Notes under the pieces: generated by a model
Told to the model about the DNA's origin: nothing
What the model saw: the letters and a program-made list of their open reading frames with translations, nothing else
Databases searched by the model: none
Made by a program: the position numbers and the translations under genes
Source: a virus
Strand: one strand, 5' to 3'
Virus record (IMG/VR): IMGVR_UViG_3300020312_000068
Coordinates: 18,022-82,021 of that record
DNA: 64,000 nucleotides
In this document: positions 1 through 7,124 of the stretch, one piece after another
Layout of the letters: every line of letters starts with the position of its first letter
Numbering within the stretch: the first letter of the stretch is position 1

Positions 1-1
1 G

Positions 2-118
2 ACGAAACAACAAAACGATACGACAATGCGGTTGTTATTGTCCGTAGCTTCATATTTGCTACTTACCTTATCACTAATTGCTTTATTATTAGTGGTGTCA
101 TTCGGCATTGGTAGATGA
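2..118 (+). CDS. Partial membrane-type ORF, C-terminal end only
   Basis: The frame is open from the window edge to TGA at 116-118. An internal ATG at 26 would give a 30-residue peptide that is almost entirely hydrophobic (Leu, Val, Ile, Ala, Ser) and ends in GIGR, so this is either a tiny single-pass membrane protein or the C-terminal membrane segment of a longer upstream gene. It shares ATGA with the methyltransferase start at 115, which suggests translational coupling. No family is recognised. The 5' end lies outside the window if the ATG at 26 is not the start. Confidence 0.45.
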   Translation, partial: TKQQNDTTMRLLLSVASYLLLTLSLIALLLVVSFGIGR

Positions 119-1068
119 GAGACACAATATTATATGGTGACTGTCGTGAAACTCTTGGTAATCTCAAAGCACAGATTCAAGTGGGTGTTGCTGAGAGACC
201 AAGGATGTGTGTCACATCTCCACCTTATTATGGTTTAAGAAACTATGGTAATGAAGAGAAGCAAATAGGTCAGGAGCAGACTCCTGAAGAATATATCCAA
301 AACTTAGTAAACGTATTCAGGGAGGTTCGAGATGTGCTCGCAGATGATGGAACTTGTTGGCTTAATATTGGCGATAGTTACTATAATTACAGACCTGGAA
401 GGGGACAAGGATTGGTCAAACAGACAGTCTCAAATTCTAAGCAAGACTTACCAGATGTGTGTGCTCGTAGAGGAAATAGACTCGACGGACTCAAAGAAAA
501 AGATTTAATAGGTATACCATGGATGCTCGCATTCGCATTGAGAGCAGACGGATGGTATTTAAGACAGGATATAATATGGCACAAGCCTAATCCTATGCCT
601 GAGTCAGTCAAGGATAGATGTACCAAATCACATGAGTATATCTTTCTATTAACCAAGAACCACAAGTATTATTATAACCATGAAGCAATTAAAGAGAAGG
701 CAGTGGGTGAACGATGGGGTGGTAACACTCCTATTAATATGGATAATACTAAGGATGTTGACAATCAGTTTAGTGGTTTAACAAGACCACGTAAGATGGT
801 GTATGAGAAGAGGAATAGAAGATCAGTGTGGAAGGTAGCTACTAAACCATTTAAAGGAGCACACTTCGCTGTGTTCCCACCTGAGTTGATTGAACCATGT
901 ATCAAGGCAGGATCAGAGGAGGGTGACATCGTACTCGATCCCTTTATGGGCAGTGGTACAACAGCACAAGTGGCACAGTCACTGGATAGACACTGGTTAG
1001 GATGTGAACTACATGAAGAGTACAGTAAAATAATAAACAAGCGAGTACCTGGCAAACTACCCCTTTAG
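115..1068 (+). CDS. DNA methyltransferase, beta class, probably N4-cytosine type
   Basis: This 317-residue protein should transfer a methyl group from S-adenosylmethionine to DNA. The catalytic motif IV is TSPPYY (residues 34-39), the form usual for N4-cytosine enzymes, and the SAM-binding motif I is DPFMGSGTT (275-283). Catalytic motif before SAM motif is the beta-class order. The middle (about 90-250) is basic and aromatic and probably holds the target-recognition region. The start overlaps the preceding stop as ATGA. It lies in a cassette with a nuclease-like gene at 1894 and a second methyltransferase at 2438, so it may protect phage DNA from host restriction or from the phage's own nuclease. 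The m4C assignment rests on the motif only, and the recognition site is unknown. Confidence 0.85.
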   Translation: MRDTILYGDCRETLGNLKAQIQVGVAERPRMCVTSPPYYGLRNYGNEEKQIGQEQTPEEYIQNLVNVFREVRDVLADDGTCWLNIGDSYYNYRPGRGQGLVKQTVSNSKQDLPDVCARRGNRLDGLKEKDLIGIPWMLAFALRADGWYLRQDIIWHKPNPMPESVKDRCTKSHEYIFLLTKNHKYYYNHEAIKEKAVGERWGGNTPINMDNTKDVDNQFSGLTRPRKMVYEKRNRRSVWKVATKPFKGAHFAVFPPELIEPCIKAGSEEGDIVLDPFMGSGTTAQVAQSLDRHWLGCELHEEYSKIINKRVPGKLPL

Positions 1069-1126
1069 TGGACGGTTGATAAACTGTCACACTGTTCCCC
1101 CATTTAGAATAATAAGGCTATATTAT
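1068..1126 (+). promoter_or_regulatory. Hairpin-box/-10 element ahead of the small-gene cassette
   Basis: An imperfect inverted repeat pairs GTGGAC (1068-1073) with GTCACAC (1086-1092, one bulged base). It is followed after 28 nt by TATTAT (1121-1126), with a further TATACT at 1124-1129. The layout matches the better-conserved elements at 3986, 5860, 7291, 8245, 9041, 9896 and 10285. This is the weakest member of the family. Confidence 0.45.
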
Positions 1127-1152
1127 ACTATTATACACAACGGAGGGCTACC

Positions 1153-1371
1153 TTGTTAATGTCACTACACTTCGGAAGACACTTCTGGTTAGATGAGGAG
1201 CATGAGTTATGCTCATGTCCTACATTTACTGATGGTACACCTGATCTAGATCAAACTGATTATGTATCTGAGTGGACTGAACTAGAGGATGTTGACCTAA
1301 GTAAACTTCTTTATGTTCATCGTCAACTTATCACTCAAGACGCAGTAACCTATTATGAGGCAAGAGCATGA
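1153..1371 (+). CDS. Hypothetical small acidic protein
   Basis: A 72-residue protein with no recognised family. It is acidic and contains CSCPTF near residue 18 and several Trp and Tyr residues. The TTG at 1153 is favoured as start because GGAGGG (1142-1147) lies 5 nt upstream; the ATG at 1159 would be 11 nt from it. It is the first gene after the regulatory element at 1068-1126. Its stop overlaps the next start (ATGA at 1368), so it is probably cotranslated with the zinc-ribbon gene. Confidence 0.6.
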   Translation: MLMSLHFGRHFWLDEEHELCSCPTFTDGTPDLDQTDYVSEWTELEDVDLSKLLYVHRQLITQDAVTYYEARA

Positions 1372-1571
1372 GGTACGCATTAGCAGGACCATACTCATTG
1401 GATTTTAAACCAGTGAATCCACGCTCACGTGCTGGCAAGAACGGTAAACTCTTATTATGTCCACATTGTAAGGGTCTATCAAGAGTATATCATTTCTCAT
1501 GGTCTGCTCTATCATGCCAGACATGTGGCAAATCCATCAACAAATACGACTGGGAGGTCGGACACAAATGA
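1368..1571 (+). CDS. Small zinc-ribbon protein
   Basis: A 67-residue protein with two CxxC pairs: CPHC near residue 32 and CQTC near residue 51, about 16 residues apart. This spacing is that of a zinc ribbon that could bind one Zn ion with four cysteines. Such ribbons usually mediate nucleic-acid or protein contacts; nothing in the sequence identifies the partner. It is linked by ATGA overlaps to the genes on both sides (1368 and 1568), which places it firmly in the methyltransferase/nuclease operon. Confidence 0.7.
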   Translation: MRYALAGPYSLDFKPVNPRSRAGKNGKLLLCPHCKGLSRVYHFSWSALSCQTCGKSINKYDWEVGHK

Positions 1572-1897
1572 AACTAACTATTTCACCCCAAGGTCTAGTA
1601 AACAACAAGGAGTCATGGAACGATGATGTATCCACCCAACAACTCGTACGAACTGCTGTACATACTGTGCTGGAAGAGTTGGATCAAGAGGTTCTCGAAG
1701 AGTGGGAACTAGATGATGGTTCTATTGAAATAGAATCACATCACAACAACGTGATCTACAGAGGCACAGCAAATCCTAATGCTACTAACTCTGAGTTCGA
1801 TGGTTTCCCACCATACTATAACAAGGTCACTGAACCTGTTGAACTAGAGAACGTTACTGATGACTGGTATGATGAGGAGGGTAACTTAATCCCATGA
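1568..1897 (+). CDS. Hypothetical acidic protein
   Basis: A 109-residue protein beginning MKLTISPQG. The start at 1568 is chosen over an upstream ATG at 1499 because it overlaps the previous stop as ATGA, as at every other junction in this operon. The protein is strongly acidic, with a Glu/Asp-rich stretch at about residues 35-52 and a DDWYDEEGN tail, and has no recognised domain. It directly precedes the nuclease-like gene (ATGA at 1894). An inhibitor or DNA-mimic role is conceivable from the charge but is speculation. Confidence 0.65.
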   Translation: MKLTISPQGLVNNKESWNDDVSTQQLVRTAVHTVLEELDQEVLEEWELDDGSIEIESHHNNVIYRGTANPNATNSEFDGFPPYYNKVTEPVELENVTDDWYDEEGNLIP

Positions 1898-2460
1898 AAG
1901 CAGGTAGTTTCAATGCCATCACACCACCACTAGATTCACCTAGGATGAGAGATTTCCTTAACAGGTGCCTAGGATTGAAGTGGAAGGAGGGTACAGCACA
2001 TGAACATCAGGTACGTGACATACTTGATGAGATGGAGATAGTGTATGAGTACCAACCTAATGGTTCACAACAGTTCCCTGATTTCAATGTACCATCACGT
2101 TGGGGAACGATACAGTTAGAGTGTAAGAGTAGTCAGCGTGCCAATCCCACATATAATAGTGGGAGACCGCACATGGGTGGACTATACATATTCTGCTCTA
2201 AGAAATACGATCAGACTACCATATTCTATGGTGATGACGTACTCACTCTTGAGAAGAGAGCATTGTATGATGAGTACCTAGCGGAACAGAAGGCACTGTT
2301 GGAGAAGTATCAGGCACGTGCTGACTGGAAAGATGACCGTGGGTTTGACTTTTACAATAGAGAGATGTATACTCAGAGTGGTGGAGCGCAATATACTGAC
2401 TACTTTACCCATAAAGATCGTAAACTATGTGAGGACAATGTATTTCGTAGTTTCAACTAA
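1894..2460 (+). CDS. PD-(D/E)XK nuclease-like protein, possible restriction endonuclease
   Basis: A 188-residue protein. Residues 62-63 are Pro-Asp and residues 76-78 are Glu-Cys-Lys, set in a beta-hairpin-like context (FPDFNV, then IQLECKSS). This is the PD-(D/E)XK arrangement of many type II restriction and repair nucleases, in which the Asp, Glu and Lys bind metal and activate water. A charged helix with HEHQVRD precedes it. Because it sits between two DNA methyltransferase genes (115 and 2438), it is likely the nuclease of a phage restriction-modification-like cassette, although degradation of host DNA is also possible. It overlaps the next gene by 23 nt. The cleavage specificity cannot be read from the sequence. 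Confidence 0.7.
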   Translation: MKAGSFNAITPPLDSPRMRDFLNRCLGLKWKEGTAHEHQVRDILDEMEIVYEYQPNGSQQFPDFNVPSRWGTIQLECKSSQRANPTYNSGRPHMGGLYIFCSKKYDQTTIFYGDDVLTLEKRALYDEYLAEQKALLEKYQARADWKDDRGFDFYNREMYTQSGGAQYTDYFTHKDRKLCEDNVFRSFN

Positions 2461-3319
2461 GTGTGAAGAGCACTTATGGGGATGGGAGGAGAATTCCTTT
2501 CATGCCTGTATCACTGACCCACCATACGGTATGGGCATGGAAGAGTGGGATCATAGTGTCCCAACAGTAGAAATATGGCAAGAAGTATACAGGACACTAA
2601 AACCTGGAGCATTCTTGTTATCATTCTGCTCACCACAGTTGTATCATCGTATGGCATGTGCGGTAGAGGACGCAGGATTTGAGATTAAAGATCAGATCAT
2701 GTGGATGACCACTACTAAGATGCCTAAAGTAAACAGATTGAAACCAGCACATGAACCTATTGTTGTGGCACAGAAACCCACAGAGGGTAGTCTCAAAGAT
2801 AACTTTGAGAAATATGGAGTGGGTTACATTAACACTGTGGATACGAGGATACCATGGGATAAGGATCCACCGAAGGGGTGGGTCGCTCAAGGTGGAAAAC
2901 GTAGAACCTTTGGTAAGGAGGGTAATACGAAAGGTGGTGGAGCTAAGTATGGTACTGTAGATGCTAATCCTGACGGTAGATACCCATCTAATATCATAGG
3001 TGAGGTACAAGAGGAGCACCAGAAGTATTTCTATGCGCCTCGTGCTACTCGTAAAGAGAAGGGAGCAGACAATGACCATCCAACAGTTAAACCAGTATCA
3101 TTGATGGAGTATCTCATCAAGATATACTGTCCACCTAAGGGTATGATATTAGATCCTTTCTGTGGTACAGGCACCACTGGTGTCGCTGCTCTACCCACTG
3201 AACGTAGTTTCTTGGGTATTGAGATGAATCCACATTATGCTGATATCGCAGAGCGACGGTGTGCGGATGCTGAACTGCCCACTGAGTTCTGGCAAGCACC
3301 TGTAGATGAGGTACAATAG
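2438..3319 (+). CDS. DNA methyltransferase, beta class, probably N6-adenine type
   Basis: A 293-residue protein when started at the ATG at 2438, which has GAGG just upstream. An upstream ATG at 2318 would add about 40 residues with no methyltransferase character, fully overlapping the nuclease gene. Motif IV is DPPY (residues 27-30) and motif I is LDPFCGTGTT (238-247), again in beta-class order. DPPY is typical of N6-adenine enzymes. The middle (about 110-195) is Gly/Lys-rich and probably contains the recognition region. It differs clearly from the TSPPY enzyme at 115, so two different modifications or sites are likely. It is the last enzyme of the cassette. Confidence 0.85.
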   Translation: MYFVVSTKCEEHLWGWEENSFHACITDPPYGMGMEEWDHSVPTVEIWQEVYRTLKPGAFLLSFCSPQLYHRMACAVEDAGFEIKDQIMWMTTTKMPKVNRLKPAHEPIVVAQKPTEGSLKDNFEKYGVGYINTVDTRIPWDKDPPKGWVAQGGKRRTFGKEGNTKGGGAKYGTVDANPDGRYPSNIIGEVQEEHQKYFYAPRATRKEKGADNDHPTVKPVSLMEYLIKIYCPPKGMILDPFCGTGTTGVAALPTERSFLGIEMNPHYADIAERRCADAELPTEFWQAPVDEVQ

Positions 3320-3323
3320 GCAC

Positions 3324-3488
3324 ATGATTAAATCAAACATGGACGATCCAGTCTATTTCACTAAGACTGAGGTCAAATTCCTTAAGTTCTGCCTATCGCA
3401 GAGCATGGAGTGGGTCTACCACTCAGATAGGGTACAACAGCAAGCTATCATTGCTAAACTGGATCACCTATCGGAGGCACAAGATTAA
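3324..3488 (+). CDS. Hypothetical small protein
   Basis: A 54-residue protein beginning MIKSNMDDP. An in-frame ATG at 3306 would add six residues and overlap the methyltransferase end; neither start has a strong Shine-Dalgarno sequence. It is rich in Phe, Gln and Trp and has no recognised motif. It ends just before the SprT-like gene, which continues in the same reading frame after the TAA. Confidence 0.5.
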   Translation: MIKSNMDDPVYFTKTEVKFLKFCLSQSMEWVYHSDRVQQQAIIAKLDHLSEAQD

Positions 3489-3530
3489 TATGTTGAGGAT
3501 GATGAAACTATTATTTGTAATTTCTGGAGT

Positions 3531-3998
3531 TTGGTTCTTACACTGGTTATGTCTCATTCCATTTTCTATTCAGGCCATCATCAGCAGAAGCGCATCACAG
3601 ATGCCTTCATTGACTGGTTTGTCCACAAATATATCGGTAAACGGTATAAACTGGACTTCCATGTTGTAACCAAGGGATTAGTCAAAGAGAATCTCTATGG
3701 TGAGATGGGAGTACTGGACAGTTTATCCAGACCGAGACTATTTGAAATAGTAATCCGCTACAACTTGAGTAAGTGGGATTACCTAGTCACACTGGCACAT
3801 GAAATGATACACTGTAAGCAACGTGTATACAAGGAGTATGTGACCAGATATAATAGAAACTATTGGTACAAGTCATTTGTACCTGACTCTGTTCCGTATC
3901 TTGATGAACCATGGGAGGTTGAGGCACGGAAGTGGGAGTATTACTTAGCACATGAGTCCATAAGACAAGGGATAATTACCACAGTGACACCTGAATAA
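3531..3998 (+). CDS. SprT-like zinc metallopeptidase
   Basis: A protein of about 155 residues containing LAHEMIHCKQ, a perfect HExxH zinc-binding motif (His90, Glu91, His94 counted from the TTG at 3531). A downstream PWEVEARKWE segment (about residues 125-134) probably supplies the third metal ligand, as in SprT/minigluzincin-type peptidases. Such proteins occur in marine T4-like phages; substrates are unknown. The start is uncertain: TTG at 3531 or ATG at 3549, neither with a good ribosome-binding site. The reading frame is open back to the TAA of the previous gene at 3488. The regulatory element at 3986 overlaps its 3' end. Confidence 0.7.
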   Translation: MVLTLVMSHSIFYSGHHQQKRITDAFIDWFVHKYIGKRYKLDFHVVTKGLVKENLYGEMGVLDSLSRPRLFEIVIRYNLSKWDYLVTLAHEMIHCKQRVYKEYVTRYNRNYWYKSFVPDSVPYLDEPWEVEARKWEYYLAHESIRQGIITTVTPE

Positions 3999-4041
3999 GT
4001 GTCCACAATACCATGATTCCTCGTTAGTTTGCCCTTATAAT
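3986..4041 (+). promoter_or_regulatory. Hairpin-box/N29/TATAAT element ahead of the helicase
   Basis: GACAC (3986-3990), an 8-nt loop, GTGTCCAC (3999-4006), 29 nt of spacer, then TATAAT (4036-4041). The repeat GACACCTGA...AGTGTCCAC is nearly the same at 5861-5881. No TTGACA-like -35 is at normal spacing, so an activator bound at about -45 is inferred. The -10 box lies in the loop of the terminator at 4019-4062. Confidence 0.65.
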
Positions 4042-4062
4042 AGGGACACTAACGAGGTTTTT
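4019..4062 (+). terminator. Intrinsic terminator enclosing a promoter and a Shine-Dalgarno
   Basis: CCTCGTTAGT (4019-4028) pairs perfectly with ACTAACGAGG (4048-4057) and is followed by TTTTT (4058-4062), a textbook intrinsic terminator with a 19-nt loop. The loop contains TATAAT (4036-4041). The 3' arm contains GAGG, the only plausible Shine-Dalgarno for the helicase ATG at 4064. Read-through RNA would hide it; RNA started from the internal promoter would not. Confidence 0.75.
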
Positions 4063-4063
4063 A

Positions 4064-5290
4064 ATGCTTTCATTACGTCCACATCAAGTAAGGACAATCA
4101 ACAGTATGAGAACTGTTGATAAGGGTACAATATACATTCCTACTGGTGGTGGTAAGACAAGGTGTATGATTGAGGATCTAAAGTTCAGACTCAGTGGTGC
4201 TACAGATAAGATCACAGTTGTGGTCGCACCACGTATCATGCTTGCTCTACAATTAGCAAATGAGTTTGACACAGCATTAAATGAGGAGCGTTACGTTATT
4301 GGTCATGTACACAGTGGTGAGACTGATGACTGGTGCTCTACAGATACAGATGAGATACGCAATTTCTTAGAGGGAGCGATCTCATTTGGTAACAATCCCA
4401 TCATATTCTCTACATATCATTCACTTCACAAGTTGGTTGAGGCAGGTGTGTATGCTGATCATGTATACTATGATGAAGCACACAATAGTACTCAGCGTAA
4501 TTTCTTCCCAACTGTAGCATCATTCAAGACTACACACGCATATTATTTCACTGCTACACCAAAGAATAGTTCTAAGCACGCACGTGGTATGAACAATGAG
4601 GATGTGTATGGACAGAATATCATCACAGTTGATGCTAATGAGTTACTAGACTGTGGAGCGATCATCCCACCAACAGTACAAGTACATACTATTGACACTG
4701 TTCGCACTAAGAAAGAGATAGCAAACATTGATGCTACCACTGTTATACGTGTTGTTGATAATGGTGACGCAGAGAAGGTGCTCGTTGCTGCCCCATCAGC
4801 ACGTATCATCAACAGAATGATAGCACATACTGATCTATTCATGGAGTTAAAAGCACGTGGATACACAGTATTACGCATCACATCTAAGCATGGAGCATTT
4901 ATTGATGCTAAGAAGGTGAATAGAAAGGAGTTCTTCAAGCAGTTACACATCATGGGTGCGGATAAGAATGCTAAATTCATCCTCTTCCACTATTCTATAC
5001 TCTCTGAGGGTATCAATGTTGCGGGACTAACTAATGTAATCCTGCTACGTAACCTAGGTGTGGTTGAAATGGCGCAGACTATTGGTCGTGTGATCCGCTT
5101 AGATAAGGAGGATTCACAGAATATAAATGATGGCACACTTAAACCACGTGCTTATCAGAACTATATCAAACCAACTGGAATTGTATCTGTACCAGTGTAT
5201 ACTAACCACAATAAGAACACTGCTACAAGAGTACAAAGAACAGTTAATACTATCTTCAATGAGGGTAAACCAGCAACAGCATGGATATAA
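4064..5290 (+). CDS. Superfamily II DNA/RNA helicase
   Basis: A 408-residue ATPase that should translocate on nucleic acid. Walker A is PTGGGKT (residues 26-32), Walker B is DEAH (137-140), motif III is FTATP (about 162-166), and a C-terminal motif VI reads QTIGRVIR. RPHQ at residues 5-8 acts as a Q-motif-like element. The size and layout suit a compact two-RecA-domain helicase; a UvsW-like role in phage recombination or replication restart is possible by analogy with T4 but not shown. The start follows directly after a terminator hairpin whose 3' arm carries the ribosome-binding site. Confidence 0.85.
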   Translation: MLSLRPHQVRTINSMRTVDKGTIYIPTGGGKTRCMIEDLKFRLSGATDKITVVVAPRIMLALQLANEFDTALNEERYVIGHVHSGETDDWCSTDTDEIRNFLEGAISFGNNPIIFSTYHSLHKLVEAGVYADHVYYDEAHNSTQRNFFPTVASFKTTHAYYFTATPKNSSKHARGMNNEDVYGQNIITVDANELLDCGAIIPPTVQVHTIDTVRTKKEIANIDATTVIRVVDNGDAEKVLVAAPSARIINRMIAHTDLFMELKARGYTVLRITSKHGAFIDAKKVNRKEFFKQLHIMGADKNAKFILFHYSILSEGINVAGLTNVILLRNLGVVEMAQTIGRVIRLDKEDSQNINDGTLKPRAYQNYIKPTGIVSVPVYTNHNKNTATRVQRTVNTIFNEGKPATAWI

Positions 5291-5321
5291 CCCTTAGAGA
5301 CGCTTCTAGAGGTCACACAGA

Positions 5322-5903
5322 ATGATTAATACCATGTTCTCAATACCATTAATTCACTACAATGTGGATAGATGGTTGTATAAAAGAAATAAACTACTCG
5401 ATCTCATTCCCCACGATGATATGACGCTAGGGGATGAGACTGTAGTATCAAATTATCAAGGTGCTAACAATCAGTGCGCGTTGATACAAACTATACTAGA
5501 GGATGAGATTAAACTATTCAACAGACAGTTGAACTGTAACGCACAAATAGTAAGAGCATGGTTTGAACAAGCAGATAATAGTATGTTTCATCCACCCCAT
5601 ACACATGGTCATGGAGGATGGAGCGCAGTATTATTCTTAGACTATAATCCTGAGCACCATACACCCACCATATTCATCAGTCCATTCAATCATTTCATTG
5701 ATGGATCGCAATTACAATACAGACCAGAGTGTAAGGAGGGAGATCTTATACTATTTCCTAGTATGCTATTACATTACACACTACCTAACACATCAAATGT
5801 GCGTAGAACAGTGTGTTCATTCAATCTAACAGTGGATATGGATAATATCCCACTCGCATGGACACCTGAGATAGTGTCCACTGATCCACCACAAGCATCC
5901 TAA
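5322..5903 (+). CDS. 2OG-Fe(II) oxygenase superfamily protein
   Basis: A 193-residue protein of the kind common in cyanophages. It has a His cluster HPPHTHGHGGW (residues 90-100), a distal His151 in FPSMLLHYTLPN and an Arg pair near 162 followed by a beta-strand (CSFNLTV). This resembles the small 2OG-Fe(II) oxygenase families in which a proximal His motif, a distal His and an Arg hold iron and 2-oxoglutarate. Substrate unknown; phage homologues are suspected of modifying host proteins or metabolites. The next regulatory element (5860-5915) begins inside its 3' end. Confidence 0.75.
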   Translation: MINTMFSIPLIHYNVDRWLYKRNKLLDLIPHDDMTLGDETVVSNYQGANNQCALIQTILEDEIKLFNRQLNCNAQIVRAWFEQADNSMFHPPHTHGHGGWSAVLFLDYNPEHHTPTIFISPFNHFIDGSQLQYRPECKEGDLILFPSMLLHYTLPNTSNVRRTVCSFNLTVDMDNIPLAWTPEIVSTDPPQAS

Positions 5904-5915
5904 AAGCGTTATAAT
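5860..5915 (+). promoter_or_regulatory. Hairpin-box/N28/TATAAT element
   Basis: GGACAC (5860-5865), loop CTGAGATA, GTGTCCAC (5874-5881), 28-nt spacer, TATAAT (5910-5915). The predicted start of transcription, about 7 nt past the -10 box, falls on or next to an ATG at 5922. The loop sequence TGAGAT recurs in the minus-strand element at 8279-8302. Confidence 0.65.
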
Positions 5916-5919
5916 ACAT

Positions 5920-5984
5920 GTATGGAAGGCAAGGGTGACGGATACCACACCAGAACACGTCTTTAAATCGAACCTCTTCCATAC
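5920..5984 (+). other. Stem-enclosed 14-codon ORF downstream of a promoter
   Basis: GTATGGAAG (5920-5928) pairs with CTTCCATAC (5976-5984), enclosing 47 nt. Inside lies ATG (5922) to TAA (5964-5966), encoding a 14-residue basic peptide. The ATG sits at the predicted transcription start, so it would be leaderless. It could be a regulatory micro-ORF, a structured leader or chance. No tRNA T-loop or cloverleaf fits. Confidence 0.3.
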
Positions 5985-6005
5985 CTATTCACTTGCTATT
6001 ATCCA

Positions 6006-6137
6006 ATGAGCATCGTTAACCCAACAGTTCACCCATCATTTGTGTTCTACGCATTCAGATCATGCCAGAACGGTAATGACATCCTACAGCGTATTGATGA
6101 TTTGATTCTTGACAATGTATTTGTTGGTGCTAGATAA
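6006..6137 (+). CDS. Hypothetical 43-residue protein
   Basis: The frame runs from the ATG at 6006 to TAA at 6135-6137 and encodes a 43-residue peptide beginning MSIVNPTVH, with a Cys and an acidic amphipathic second half (ILQRIDDLILDN). There is no clear ribosome-binding site. It fills the otherwise empty space between the oxygenase gene and the gene at 6157. No family recognised. Confidence 0.5.
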   Translation: MSIVNPTVHPSFVFYAFRSCQNGNDILQRIDDLILDNVFVGAR

Positions 6138-6156
6138 CAGTAATCACTGAGGTTAA

Positions 6157-6399
6157 ATGCCCAGACAATATCCTTTCTCAAGAGGAGATTATGTTCAAGT
6201 AGATGGGGAGGAGGGATACATTAATTGTATCTCTCCCCATTACTTTACTCTCACTACGCACCAGTGGGAAGCGCCTGGTACTCTACACGGAGTAAGACAA
6301 GTCAATGTACTTATCTTCAGGCATCTTTGGCCTAACATCATTTTCATTTCTAAACATCATGTGGATTCCGATGAACACGATTCAGATCAAGGCATGTGA
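6157..6399 (+). CDS. Hypothetical small protein, SH3-like barrel character
   Basis: An 80-residue protein beginning MPRQYPFSRGDYVQVDGEEG. The alternating hydrophobic pattern RGDYVQVDGEEGYINCISPHYFTL resembles small beta-barrel (SH3/KOW-like) phage proteins, which is an impression, not an assignment. GAGG at 6147-6150 lies about 6 nt before the ATG and supports the start. The C-terminus is acidic (HVDSDEHDSDQGM). It overlaps the next gene. Confidence 0.6.
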   Translation: MPRQYPFSRGDYVQVDGEEGYINCISPHYFTLTTHQWEAPGTLHGVRQVNVLIFRHLWPNIIFISKHHVDSDEHDSDQGM

Positions 6400-6568
6400 C
6401 CAAGAGGTACACGTCGCCATAGAAAAGAAGAGAAGAGGATATTATTGGAGTTATGAACATCTAAACAAGTTCTATGGTCCATTCAAGGGCAAAGAAGATT
6501 GTTTAACTGATGCTCGCACGTATAGCAGGTATGGTACTACAAATAAACAACTCATTTCATCAACCTAG
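6371..6568 (+). CDS. Hypothetical small protein
   Basis: A 65-residue protein starting MNTIQIKACDQE. Earlier in-frame starts at 6359 and 6305 are possible, but those upstream residues read like a shadow of the preceding gene. It contains a basic stretch EKKRRGYYWSYEHLN and a probable short beta/alpha structure. No family is recognised. Its 3' end overlaps the oxygenase start that follows. Confidence 0.5.
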   Translation: MNTIQIKACDQEVHVAIEKKRRGYYWSYEHLNKFYGPFKGKEDCLTDARTYSRYGTTNKQLISST

Positions 6569-7124
6569 TGATGTAGAAAGAAGACTGTTAGTAATAGATC
6601 GTTTCAAGGATATAATACTACAGGAGTTCTTACCACTAACACTGGAGTTCAAAGACCTATCAACTTACCAAGATGATTACATTAACAGTAATGGTCAAGG
6701 GTATACGATAGGTCTTGAACAGTATGAAAAAGCAAAAGAACAAGACAGTGGATGGGCAATAGCACCATTATGGTATGATGATTATGAGTATACACGTAAC
6801 AGTATGCTCATGCCCAAGACAACTAAACTATTGAAGTGGATAGGACATACAACGTATGCTGGCATAACAGCATTACATCCTGATCATGGACTAGACTGGC
6901 ACCATGATGATGATCCATTTCCTAACAAGTTACAGATGAGAGTATTCTATACTCTAAAGACATGCGGAGGATCATACATTGAGGTAGAGGAGACAGAGAA
7001 GAGGATTAAGAAGAGGTACTTCAAAGAACAAGAATACATCATATTTCATAGTAAGAAGAGACACAGAGTATGGAACGAAGGTATTCTACCAAGGTATTCT
7101 CTTGTAATTGACGTTTTGAAATAA
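6531..7124 (+). CDS. Aspartyl/asparaginyl beta-hydroxylase-like 2OG oxygenase
   Basis: A 197-residue protein from the ATG at 6531 (an alternative ATG at 6510 adds seven residues). The segment LHPDHGLDWHHDDDP followed by RVFYTL, then HSKKRHRVWNEG and RYSLVIDV, matches the aspartyl/asparaginyl beta-hydroxylase fold: a His-x-Asp-type iron site, a distal His, and an Arg for 2-oxoglutarate. It is a different subfamily from the oxygenase at 5322. Its substrate is unknown. It is followed by a 237-bp non-coding gap. Confidence 0.75.
   Translation: MVLQINNSFHQPSDVERRLLVIDRFKDIILQEFLPLTLEFKDLSTYQDDYINSNGQGYTIGLEQYEKAKEQDSGWAIAPLWYDDYEYTRNSMLMPKTTKLLKWIGHTTYAGITALHPDHGLDWHHDDDPFPNKLQMRVFYTLKTCGGSYIEVEETEKRIKKRYFKEQEYIIFHSKKRHRVWNEGILPRYSLVIDVLK

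Noticed and set aside
2318-2437. Long N-terminal extension of the second methyltransferase
   Set aside because: The extra residues overlap the nuclease gene, have no methyltransferase motif and lack a ribosome-binding site; ATG 2438 is preferred.
3490-3669. Hydrophobic ORF overlapping the SprT-like gene start
   Set aside because: Beyond the first 30 residues the composition degenerates, and it lies in another frame over a clear HExxH protein. Kept only as a reason for doubt about the SprT start.
5920-5984. Possible tRNA gene because of a 65-nt stem-closed segment
   Set aside because: No GTTCRANNC T-loop in the right place and no D or anticodon arm on either strand.
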